Source: Bacteroidota bacterium (GTDB lineage Bacteria; Bacteroidota; Ignavibacteria; SZUA-365). Taken from it: 5,583 nucleotides of DNA. Where the stretch lies: positions 1 to 5,583 of the forward strand of contig JAGTUW010000304.1 of assembly GCA_018224345.1 (NCBI GenBank), in the 5' to 3' direction. Within the stretch, counting starts at the first letter, position 1; each line of letters opens with the position of its first letter. The position numbers and the translations under genes are program-made. The notes below the pieces were generated by a model, which was not told where the DNA came from, searched no databases, and saw only the letters and a program-made list of their open reading frames with translations. Below, one piece after another: positions 1 through 5,574 of this stretch.

Positions 1-20
1 AATAATCCAACATCAAATCC

Positions 21-2321
21 ATGCACATACGTAACACCTCGATTCTGCTCGCCTCCGTAATTCTTACCCTGGCTGTTTTCACCAAACCCGCAGAAGCCCA
101 GGAAGCACGCGGAATGACGTCCATCCCCTTTGGTGTGGAGGAATATTTCTCCGTCGGTGAGGCAACGCCGATTTCTCCGGAAGGCACTGCGCGGAGGCCC
201 CTCATGCGCGAAGAGAGCTCCTCTCTCCGAAACGACTGGCGCGTCATAGACAGCGTCGTTCTTGATACCTGGATTCCGCCTCTCGGCTTTGCCGGGATAC
301 AATTTGACAGCAGAACGCGCAGTCTGCTTCCCGTACCGGGGTTGCCCACACTGCGCTTTTCCGCCCGGCAGGCAGTCGCCCGTGCCCCCCGTTGGTTGCG
401 TTCACAACTTGAACATACGCTCTCACAGCTTTCCGGCTTCTCCCAGGAGAATCTTGCCACAGTCATCAATGAGGCAGTGGATCCGTATATTGACGAAATA
501 TGCTTCGCTATAGCGCATTCTTCGCCGTCTTTTCTTCAATCGCAATACTGTTATTCACAACTCTTTCTCGAGAATGCTGAACTGATTTACGCTCATGACG
601 CAGTGCTCCCCTACGTTGAAGTGGTGGATTATGGCACTTCAACAGACGATGACTATTATTCCACCGTACGATATTGGCGGATTGATGCTGATTCCAACCG
701 GGTACAGGTCGAGGTCCCCAGAGACATCTATTACTGGTACATTGTCCATCCGAAACTCACCGATGAGATTCCCGCTTACGTAGATCCCTCCATGACCGAA
801 AGCCGTAATGCAATCAAACCTCCACCTCAGGGAGTATTCTGGCGGGATTATGTTTTTAACGTCACCGAGCCTGTCCCGGATACGACAGGCGTTGATTATC
901 CGATTCTGCGTAACCTCGTGTCACAATGCGATGTACTGTGGGCAGACCAGGGCGACGAACCACAGGCCGTTCGTCAGATCACGAAATGGATTCGTGCCGT
1001 ACTGGATTTCACCTCAGGCAACGAACGTCCGCATCAGCCTGCCCGCATTTACACATTACACGTCGGAAGATGCGGCGAACATGAGGATTTGACGGCCGCC
1101 GCAGCCCGGGCCTGTTTGATTCCTACCAAAGGTATCAGTGCATTTTCAACTGATCATGTCTGGAATGAGTTCTGGGATGAAGAGTGGTGTCAGTGGGAAC
1201 CGGTGAACCGTTCGCACAAGGACCCATTCGTCTACTCGGAACGCTGGGGATGGAAATTCGGCAGCGTTATGGCACGCCGCAGCGATGGCAAATTCACGCC
1301 GGTCACGGACAGGTATGCAAAGGATGTCAGTACGGTTGAAATCCATGCGCGGGATGCCAGTGGAGAACCCGTAGACGGCGCAATGGTAATGCTCGCTGTA
1401 AAAAAAGCCGGGAGTCAGAACATTTTCATCGATACCTTCGGTGCCACTGATCAGGATGGCGTGGCACGATTTATCGTCGGTGCGGGACACGATTATTACG
1501 CCCGCTTCGATTCTCCTGATGCAGGTTCATGTCCTGACGGAGCCAATCAGGTCCGCAGCCTCATGACCAACGCGGTTGCGGGACGTGCATACAGTTATGA
1601 GTTGGACGGGACAAGTGTCAAGCAGCAAATCACCCGGAATGGTGACCTGACAGGCATGGAAGACGATATAGAGGACTTTGTGATTGAGCATCATTTCGAC
1701 GGTGGCGCCCAGGCCATTCGTTGGCAACAACGTTTCGATGACATCAATTCAGTTAATCCGAGTGTCTTTTACAGTGAAGAAAGCGGTGGCACTATCTGTC
1801 GTGGGTTCGTCGATGCCGAGAACTTTCAGCGCATCCAGCAGCAGCAATCCTTCTCCACAGCGCATGGAAATGCCGAATTGCCTCTGGATCAACCCTCTGT
1901 TGAAGAGGTTGAAGGATTGCGTTTCAACGACGGGCTTTACCATCTGTACGTCAATCACACAAACGTGCACAATCCCCTTCGCATAAAGACGCGATACTAT
2001 CTCAAGATGTCCCCGCTCGTCAATATTGAGCAGGTCCCGGACCCGCAGGAATTCACTATCCTCGGATTCGCACCGCACCCAGTTGGCAGTGATGGAGCTA
2101 TGCTGACCCTGCGCGTCCCTCCCCCGGATGCAGGCCGTGTCCGCCTGGAACTGCACGATATGCTTGGACGAATGCAACAATCCAGCGTCATCGAGCTACA
2201 TGGAGGCACACAGACGATTCACTGGATGCCGCCTGCCCTCCCCCGTGGTCCGTATCTGCTCAGATTGCAACCCAATGGAGGGGCTCCGGTACAGCAACTA
2301 CTGCTCCTCGGAACACAGTGA
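21..2321 (+). CDS. Secreted transglutaminase-like protein with type IX secretion C-terminal sorting domain
   Basis: Predicted 766-residue exported protein. Residues 1-26 form a signal peptide: basic start, hydrophobic stretch ILLASVILTLAVF, and an AEA|Q cleavage site after residue 26. Residues about 30-290 match no family I recognise. Residues about 310-400 resemble the transglutaminase-like core, with the nucleophile Cys in GRCGEHEDL (C351) and His in DHVWNEFW (H379). The third position, usually Asp in a W-x-P-x-D motif, reads WEPVN (N396). Residues about 437-500 resemble a carboxypeptidase-regulatory/Ig-like beta domain (ASGEPVDGA, then TDQDGVARF). Residues 678-766 fit the Por secretion sorting domain: APHP near its start, HDMLGRM, and LPRGPYLLRL near the end. 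The family role would be cleavage or cross-linking of peptide bonds at the cell surface or outside the cell; the substrate is unknown. The ATG at 21 is the first codon before the signal peptide and has no Shine-Dalgarno site, which is common in Bacteroidota. The promoter lies outside the window. Confidence 0.9.
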   Translation: MHIRNTSILLASVILTLAVFTKPAEAQEARGMTSIPFGVEEYFSVGEATPISPEGTARRPLMREESSSLRNDWRVIDSVVLDTWIPPLGFAGIQFDSRTRSLLPVPGLPTLRFSARQAVARAPRWLRSQLEHTLSQLSGFSQENLATVINEAVDPYIDEICFAIAHSSPSFLQSQYCYSQLFLENAELIYAHDAVLPYVEVVDYGTSTDDDYYSTVRYWRIDADSNRVQVEVPRDIYYWYIVHPKLTDEIPAYVDPSMTESRNAIKPPPQGVFWRDYVFNVTEPVPDTTGVDYPILRNLVSQCDVLWADQGDEPQAVRQITKWIRAVLDFTSGNERPHQPARIYTLHVGRCGEHEDLTAAAARACLIPTKGISAFSTDHVWNEFWDEEWCQWEPVNRSHKDPFVYSERWGWKFGSVMARRSDGKFTPVTDRYAKDVSTVEIHARDASGEPVDGAMVMLAVKKAGSQNIFIDTFGATDQDGVARFIVGAGHDYYARFDSPDAGSCPDGANQVRSLMTNAVAGRAYSYELDGTSVKQQITRNGDLTGMEDDIEDFVIEHHFDGGAQAIRWQQRFDDINSVNPSVFYSEESGGTICRGFVDAENFQRIQQQQSFSTAHGNAELPLDQPSVEEVEGLRFNDGLYHLYVNHTNVHNPLRIKTRYYLKMSPLVNIEQVPDPQEFTILGFAPHPVGSDGAMLTLRVPPPDAGRVRLELHDMLGRMQQSSVIELHGGTQTIHWMPPALPRGPYLLRLQPNGGAPVQQLLLLGTQ

Positions 2322-2362
2322 TGCTATCGTAGGATACGCAAGAATTGCCTTTCCATAATGCT

Positions 2363-2411
2363 GCGCCGTGTCGACATTTTCTCCAAAACCTTTGGTCAGT
2401 CGATACGGCGC
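2363..2411. terminator. Large inverted repeat between convergent genes, possible bidirectional terminator
   Basis: The left arm at 2363-2375 (GCGCCGTGTCGAC) pairs with the right arm at 2399-2411 (GTCGATACGGCGC) over 13 positions, with one G-T wobble. The 23-base loop holds a second small hairpin, CCAAA at 2383-2387 with TTTGG at 2391-2395. It sits between the 3' ends of the plus-strand secreted protein and the minus-strand ferritin-like gene, where a terminator is expected. Neither side has a clear T-run, so it is not a textbook intrinsic terminator. A protein-binding site or the relic of a small mobile repeat is also possible. Confidence 0.45.
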
Positions 2412-2459
2412 TTCAGATAGTGAAGCCCGGATCTCGAGCATGATCTGTAGCACGATGCT

Positions 2460-2738
2460 TCAATGCGCGATTTCATCTTCCTTGAAAAGGAAGGTCTTGA
2501 GATGGTCATTCCAGCCATCCATATTTCTGCGTAACCACTCAAGCGTCATGCAGGCGTGTTCGATTTCCTCGATCATGTTGTGATGGAGTATGTCCTTCAA
2601 CGCATCGTCCGTTTCAAGGCTGACCCGCTGGTTATACCAGTCCACTGCTTCGATCTCCTCTTTGAGACTGTTGAGCGCGCGTGTCAATGAGCGTGCTTTC
2701 GCATCCATTTCATCCACTGGTTCGTGATAATCACTCAT
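2460..2738 (-). CDS. Encapsulated-ferritin (EncFtn) family protein, orphan
   Basis: Small all-helical ferroxidase of the EncFtn family. Family members assemble as rings of dimers, oxidise Fe(II) and normally work inside an encapsulin nanocompartment. From memory of the Rhodospirillum rubrum protein, the match runs without gaps through the core: HEP near the N-terminus, EAVDWYNQRV, then HHNMIEEIEHACMTLEWLRRN, then HLKTFLF. Counting from the start chosen here, the ferroxidase residues correspond to E28, Y35, E58 and H61, and the entry-site residues to E27, E30 and W34; all are present. I chose the ATG at 2738 (92 residues, beginning MSDYHEP) because AAGGA lies 7 bases upstream. An in-frame ATG at 2753 would add five residues but has no well-placed site. 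The protein stops seven residues after TFLF, so it lacks the tail carrying the shell-targeting peptide. No encapsulin gene lies on either side. It may load onto a shell encoded elsewhere through a partner, or act free in the cytoplasm. Confidence 0.9.
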   Translation of the reverse strand: MSDYHEPVDEMDAKARSLTRALNSLKEEIEAVDWYNQRVSLETDDALKDILHHNMIEEIEHACMTLEWLRRNMDGWNDHLKTFLFKEDEIAH

Positions 2739-2745
2739 GAGCTCA

Positions 2746-2750
2746 TCCTT
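2746..2750 (-). promoter_or_regulatory. Shine-Dalgarno site deciding the EncFtn start
   Basis: AAGGA on the minus strand ends 7 bases before the ATG at 2738. The upstream ATG at 2753 has only a GGGAGG about 19 bases away, which is too far. The start giving MSDYHEP is therefore preferred. Confidence 0.6.
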
Positions 2751-3018
2751 CATTTTGATGAATATTTCAGAGCCTCCCTGCCCTGCATTTTATTGTAAGC
2801 TTCGCACGATTCAGAAGCAAATCGATGCTCACCGACAGTGCTGCGGAACTGAGGCCTGCATGGCATCCTTCCACCATTTGGCAATAAAGATCCTGACTGC
2901 CATCGCCGATGAGTACAAAAAGATAATCTCTCAACGCAAATAATGAATCGGAGCATCGGAGATCGGAGCATCCCGGTTTGTAAAAGAGAATGGAATACTG
3001 CAGTTCATTTCCCTCCAA

Positions 3019-3040
3019 AGATTAAACAGAGATTAAACAG
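3019..3040. repeat. Tandem 11-bp repeat AGATTAAACAG, two copies
   Basis: AGATTAAACAG occurs at 3019-3029 and again directly at 3030-3040. Its core GATTAAAC recurs at 3082-3089, giving three cores within 70 bases, at one-turn and roughly five-turn spacing. They lie about 280-350 bases upstream of the EncFtn start. They could be regulator sites or chance A-rich repeats. Confidence 0.5.
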
Positions 3041-3153
3041 GAACACTTGCTTTACGCCCCGATTTTTCACGTATGCGTGGTGATTAAACGGAAATAAAAC
3101 AACGGGGCGACCTGAAAGCACAACGTTAATGTGAAATAGTGTTTTTCGCAGGG

Positions 3154-3172
3154 ATGCAGAGTATATCTGCAT
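3154..3172. repeat. Palindrome ATGCAGA-N5-TCTGCAT
   Basis: A perfect 7-bp inverted repeat with a 5-base AT-rich centre (GTATA). The form is typical of an operator for a dimeric helix-turn-helix regulator, or of a small RNA hairpin. It lies in the gap between the SET and EncFtn genes, with no gene immediately next to it. Confidence 0.4.
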
Positions 3173-3356
3173 ACTTGCCTGTCCCGCCGTAAGAATGGAT
3201 GAGCATGTGTCCCCGCTGGCGGCTGGAGCGATCGGCCTGACCTGCGTATTGCCGGCATTGACCTGACGGGGAACGAGCGTCTCCCCTGCTTTGCTGAGCT
3301 ACATATTCAGGTGCGTGCAACGGATGTCTGCTGGCGGGAGAGATTCGCTTCGACTA

Positions 3357-3812
3357 TCAGTCCGCTGCAAGCATTGTTCCACGGCATCGGGGTGATCCGC
3401 AATGGCAGGCATAGAGTTGTTCGCTCTCGGCGTCGCGCTCATAGGGATAGTCCAGCCGGTAATCGTATGTCAATTCCTCTGCCTCGTAGATGGTGCGGAT
3501 CACACTTATGATGATGCGCCCTTCAATCACCTCCGCCTCGCAGTTCGGATCACAGGAATGGTTAATGAAATGTGCCTCGTTCGCATTCACCCCGCCGTCA
3601 ATGACCGTATGTTCATCAACGCCGAACAGCAATACATGCGACCGGACAGAATTGTCGTCACCGTATCGACGGTCTCCCTCCTCCATGGAAATGCGCTCTC
3701 CGGTGTATTCGATTACACGAGTTCCCTTGCGAATACGACGTACGGCAAACACTCCACTGCCGTGAATAGGTGATGAACGAACTTCATACATTGGTTTTCG
3801 TATAGCTCCCAT
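3357..3812 (-). CDS. SET-domain protein-lysine methyltransferase with post-SET motif
   Basis: A 151-residue protein that is almost entirely a SET domain, which moves a methyl group from S-adenosylmethionine to a lysine side chain. The order of motifs is canonical: HGSGVFA at 17-23 for cofactor binding, RVIEYTGE at 32-39, FINHSCDPNC at 82-91 (the knot-forming strand), ELTYDY at 113-118 with the catalytic-region tyrosines, and a post-SET cluster with C136, C138 and C143 in YACHCGSPRC. These three Cys plus C87 of NHSC would bind the zinc seen in eukaryotic-type enzymes. It has no other domain and no signal peptide, so it is probably cytoplasmic. The substrate in bacteria is unknown; ribosomal or DNA-binding proteins are guesses. 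The ATG at 3812 has no clear Shine-Dalgarno site, and an in-frame ATG at residue 8 is an alternative start. No terminator is evident downstream. Confidence 0.92.
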   Translation of the reverse strand: MGAIRKPMYEVRSSPIHGSGVFAVRRIRKGTRVIEYTGERISMEEGDRRYGDDNSVRSHVLLFGVDEHTVIDGGVNANEAHFINHSCDPNCEAEVIEGRIIISVIRTIYEAEELTYDYRLDYPYERDAESEQLYACHCGSPRCRGTMLAAD

Positions 3813-3827
3813 GAACTTGTATCAGCT

Positions 3828-3983
3828 TCAGTAATACATCGTCTCAAAGATGACCAGAAATACAATTCGAATCAATATCCTCTGAATCCGAACGATCTCC
3901 TGAAGGTTGCTGCCGGGAAGCATCCTGAGTCCCTCGCCACTCTGTTGACTTGCGAACAACATCTTGTCGCTTCTCATCTTCAT
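3828..3983 (-). CDS. Possible 51-residue small protein upstream of the SET gene
   Basis: Short ORF starting at an ATG preceded by AGAGG at 6-base spacing and ending 15 bases before the SET gene start, so the two could be co-transcribed. The product matches nothing I know. It is basic near the start (MKMRSDK) and has a hydrophobic segment near the C-terminus (ILIRIVFLVIF), which could be a weak membrane segment. The same frame could begin at a GTG at 4034, adding 17 residues, but without a ribosome-binding site. It may be only the untranslated leader of the SET gene. Confidence 0.3.
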   Translation of the reverse strand: MKMRSDKMLFASQQSGEGLRMLPGSNLQEIVRIQRILIRIVFLVIFETMYY

Positions 3984-4165
3984 GTGCAACCTCTCACCTC
4001 CCGATGCACAAATGCGGACAGCAATGACTGCCACAAGCAGTGTCCGGAGTGATTCTCAACAATGTCTTTGCGATGTCACACTGCGCAGGGTTCAGCCAGA
4101 AGGATTGCCTCTCTTCTCCGCAGTCATGTCTGCAATCGAGTATCCCGCAGAAAAGCCCTGCGACT

Positions 4166-4188
4166 CTGTGACAACATTCCTGTCACAG
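4166..4188. repeat. Inverted repeat across the stop codon of the sorting-domain remnant
   Basis: CTGTGACA at 4166-4173 and TGTCACAG at 4181-4188 form a perfect 8-bp stem with a 7-base loop. The minus-strand TGA stop at 4185-4183 lies inside it. A second, weaker stem (CGCAG 4146-4150 with CTGCG 4158-4162) follows. These may be the leftover terminator of the decayed gene; there is no strong T-run. Confidence 0.4.
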
Positions 4189-4380
4189 CAGCGCATGCCG
4201 CCGCACGCTCCCGTAATCGAGCAGAAGCAGATACGTCCCACTGCGGAGTTCCTGTACCGGAATCGCAACCGTGTGGTTGCCTTGATCGAACAGTCCCTCC
4301 GCCAGGATCAGCAGGCGGCGGGCGGCGAGATCATACACGGTGACCGCGGCCGGTACGGGGGTGGACAGCGAGAAAGTGAA
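4183..4380 (-). pseudogene. Remnant 3' end of a type IX secretion cargo gene (sorting domain only)
   Basis: On the minus strand, 65 codons followed by TGA read as the last two thirds of a Por-type C-terminal sorting domain. They begin FTFSLSTPVPAAVTVYDLAARR, with the family's V-x-VYDL-x-R strand. QGNHTVAI follows, then ELRSGTYLLLL, which corresponds to the usual L-x-SGxY motif, and a basic end RRHALL. The same ordered motifs occur in the sorting domain of the secreted protein at the start of the window. Everything upstream is missing: the frame stays open only to about 4482, has no ATG, and runs straight into the terminator hairpin and then the DUF4332 gene. It therefore has no start of its own and no body. 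I infer a deletion or insertion that removed the rest of a large secreted protein gene. A chance frame is unlikely given the ordered motifs. Confidence 0.7.
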
Positions 4381-4381
4381 A

Positions 4382-4412
4382 CGCCACCGGAAAGGCCTGC
4401 TTCCCGGTGGCG
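4382..4412 (-). terminator. Intrinsic-type terminator behind the DUF4332 gene
   Basis: CGCCACCGG and CCGGTGGCG form a perfect 9-bp GC-rich stem. One mismatch and three more pairs (AAG/CTT) follow, around a 5-base loop. It lies 20 bases past the DUF4332 stop. On the minus strand it is followed by TTTCACTTTC, an interrupted T-run, which supports termination of minus-strand transcription. On the plus strand no T-run follows. Confidence 0.7.
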
Positions 4413-4432
4413 CGTCAGCACATCCGTCGCGC

Positions 4433-4843
4433 TCAATACTCGAGCATGCGCGGGAGGGTCTTCGCGTGTTCGACCCACTTCGTCACTTCGGCTTCCGTGG
4501 GAACACGGCGTGTGAGGTTTTTCTGCCCGTTGACCTCCGTCATTTTCTGCGCGAGATTCGCAGGATTGCGTTGAGCAAGCTCGGGCACCGTGTCGACACC
4601 GGAGGCCTCGAGCAATTCAGAATACTCAGATCCAATACCGGAAACGCGGTACAGATCTGCCAAGTTGGCAAATTTCAATATTTTCGCCTCCGGCAAACCG
4701 GTTTGATCGGCGAGAGCCTTGCGCATCTGCGCGGTACGCGCACCGGTGAGTAAGTCGTCCGTATCCTTGACACCGGCTGTGCGGAACTTCTCGCCGAACG
4801 TCGGTCCGATGCCTTCGATATCTTCGATGGAATACTTCGCCAT
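4433..4843 (-). CDS. DUF4332 protein with two helix-hairpin-helix motifs
   Basis: A 136-residue cytoplasmic protein of the DUF4332 family. Two related helix-hairpin-helix units are visible: IEGIGPTFGEKFRTAGV at 9-25 and VSGIGSEYSELLEASGV at 67-83, each with the G-x-G turn, followed by helical linkers. The stretch ELAQRNPANL at 88-97 and the closing segment VTKWVEHAKTLPRMLEY at 120-136 are typical of the family. Length is as expected for a complete member. Helix-hairpin-helix motifs usually bind DNA without sequence specificity, so a DNA-binding or repair-associated role is plausible, but no activity has been firmly assigned to the family. The start is well supported, with AAGGAG at 4855-4850 six bases before the ATG. 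The YidB-like gene ends 69 bases upstream on the same strand, so read-through is possible; a TATCAT in the gap could also be a weak promoter -10. A terminator hairpin follows. Confidence 0.92.
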   Translation of the reverse strand: MAKYSIEDIEGIGPTFGEKFRTAGVKDTDDLLTGARTAQMRKALADQTGLPEAKILKFANLADLYRVSGIGSEYSELLEASGVDTVPELAQRNPANLAQKMTEVNGQKNLTRRVPTEAEVTKWVEHAKTLPRMLEY

Positions 4844-4912
4844 GTCTAGCTCCTTCTTGTTTGAAATGATACTTCAGAACAGAAATGCAACGCGTGCGAA
4901 CGACAGGATGGG

Positions 4913-5305
4913 TTATAGTTTCAGTCCCTTCAGCATACCGCCGATTCCTCCAGCGTCAACCGGCGTATCAGGCACATTGCCATCGGGAGTGAGCTTGTCG
5001 ATCACCTGCGGCAGCAGCGATGCAAGGCCGCCGGCTGCTTCGTCAGTATCGATACCGAGCTTGCCAGCGATGGCCGCGACCTGGTCGCTGCCGAGGACGG
5101 ACTTGATCTGATCGGCGGAGATCGGAAGATTGCTTCCCGTCCCGATCCACGAGCCGACGGTCTCGCCGAGTCCGCACTTGGTGAATTTCTCCACCAGCCC
5201 CTGTACACCGCCGCCGCCCAATAGGCCGCCGATGGCGTCCATCATTCCGCTGTCCTTCCCGGTGCCCCCACCGACGGCACCAGAAATGTCATCAAAGATA
5301 CCCAT
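4913..5305 (-). CDS. YidB-like (DUF937-related) protein
   Basis: A 130-residue protein of the YidB-like family, related to DUF937. It begins MGIFDDISGAVGGG, close to the MGLFD start of Escherichia coli YidB. A glycine-rich segment follows at 25-33 (IGGLLGGGG), then GLVEKFTKCGLGETVGSWI at 36-54. The family core comes next: ISADQIKSVLG at 62-72, IAGKLGIDTDEAAGGLASLLP at 79-99 and IDKLTPDGNVP at 102-112. The end is again glycine-rich (AGGIGGMLKGLKL). There is no signal peptide. The function is not established. I chose the start at 5305 because GGAGG lies six bases upstream and the residues match the family N-terminus. The frame stays open to 5482, but those 59 extra residues look like translated leader. 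A candidate promoter lies about 130 bases upstream of the start. Confidence 0.9.
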   Translation of the reverse strand: MGIFDDISGAVGGGTGKDSGMMDAIGGLLGGGGVQGLVEKFTKCGLGETVGSWIGTGSNLPISADQIKSVLGSDQVAAIAGKLGIDTDEAAGGLASLLPQVIDKLTPDGNVPDTPVDAGGIGGMLKGLKL

Positions 5306-5311
5306 GATCAT

Positions 5312-5316
5312 CCTCC
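5312..5316 (-). promoter_or_regulatory. Shine-Dalgarno site deciding the YidB-like start
   Basis: GGAGG on the minus strand is separated by 6 bases from the ATG at 5305. Another in-frame ATG at 5311 directly touches the site and is too close, so 5305 is the better start. Confidence 0.75.
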
Positions 5317-5403
5317 AGTTGATGTCCGAATTCCGACGCGGCCTTCTGCCGGGGCAAATATTCGGATGTGTGTGAAAATCTATATGTATGAAACCTGCGA
5401 TCG

Positions 5404-5430
5404 TCGAAAAAACGATGCGATGTTTTTCGA
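5404..5430. repeat. Inverted repeat in the YidB-like leader
   Basis: TCGAAAAA at 5404-5411 and TTTTTCGA at 5423-5430 form a perfect 8-bp stem with an 11-base loop. It lies just downstream of the predicted transcription start and about 100 bases before the coding start. It could be a leader hairpin or a regulator site. Confidence 0.45.
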
Positions 5431-5441
5431 AGGATTTGTCC

Positions 5442-5472
5442 CAAATATAGGTGTAATTGACCGACGATGCAA
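5442..5472 (-). promoter_or_regulatory. Candidate promoter for the YidB-like gene
   Basis: On the minus strand TTGCAT (5472-5467) is followed after exactly 17 bases by TATATT (5449-5444), a reasonable primary-sigma promoter. The same -10 region reads TATATTTG, which fits the Bacteroidota -7 consensus TAnnTTTG. Transcription would start near 5436 and leave a leader of about 130 bases. Confidence 0.5.
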
Positions 5473-5556
5473 GGGTTGTCACACAGCGATACGATGTTCC
5501 GCATTGAGTGCGACGATCAATTGGAGCATGCCCGCTCGCGGAGAGGCCGCCGTTAA

Positions 5557-5574
5557 TCCCCGTCGAAATGGGGA
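5557..5574. repeat. Hairpin at the window edge
   Basis: TCCCCGT at 5557-5563 pairs with ATGGGGA at 5568-5574 (7 pairs, one G-T) around a CGAA tetraloop. It lies in non-coding sequence beyond the YidB-like promoter and has no T-run on either side. Too little sequence follows to say what it belongs to. Confidence 0.4.

Larger units (their letters stand above)
2739..3356. other. Intergenic stretch without a convincing gene
   Basis: About 600 bases between the EncFtn start and the SET gene stop. Open frames of 60-85 codons exist on both strands, but none has a recognisable product together with a well-placed ribosome-binding site. The stretch is rich in short repeats: ATCGGAG three times at 2947-2968, a tandem 11-mer at 3019-3040, an inverted CGCCCCG/CGGGGCG pair at 3055-3109 and a 7-bp palindrome at 3154-3172. 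The 5' end of the EncFtn transcript should lie here. An open plus-strand frame at about 3201-3360 reads as possibly decayed coding sequence. Confidence 0.6.

Noticed and set aside
1749..2180. 143-codon minus-strand frame inside the secreted protein gene
   Set aside because: It is antisense to the well-supported sorting-domain region and has no recognisable motifs.
2411..2425. Short inverted repeat CTTCA-N5-TGAAG
   Set aside because: Only 5 bp and lacking any supporting context; likely chance beside the larger inverted repeat.
2737..2943. 68-codon plus-strand frame diverging from EncFtn
   Set aside because: No ribosome-binding site, overlap with the EncFtn start region and no recognisable product.
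2767..3018. 83-codon minus-strand frame just upstream of EncFtn
   Set aside because: It begins at TTG with the only GGAGG lying inside the frame, and the product has no recognisable feature.
3402..3773. 123-codon plus-strand open frame
   Set aside because: It lies wholly antisense to the SET gene, whose motifs are unmistakable.
3964..4515. 183-codon plus-strand open frame
   Set aside because: It overlaps the DUF4332 gene, its terminator and the sorting-domain remnant in antisense; its product is low in recognisable motifs and has no ribosome-binding site. The minus-strand reading explains the sequence far better.
5312..5482. N-terminal extension of the YidB-like protein to 189 residues
   Set aside because: The family N-terminus and a well-spaced GGAGG both place the start at 5305; the extension covers the predicted promoter and leader.
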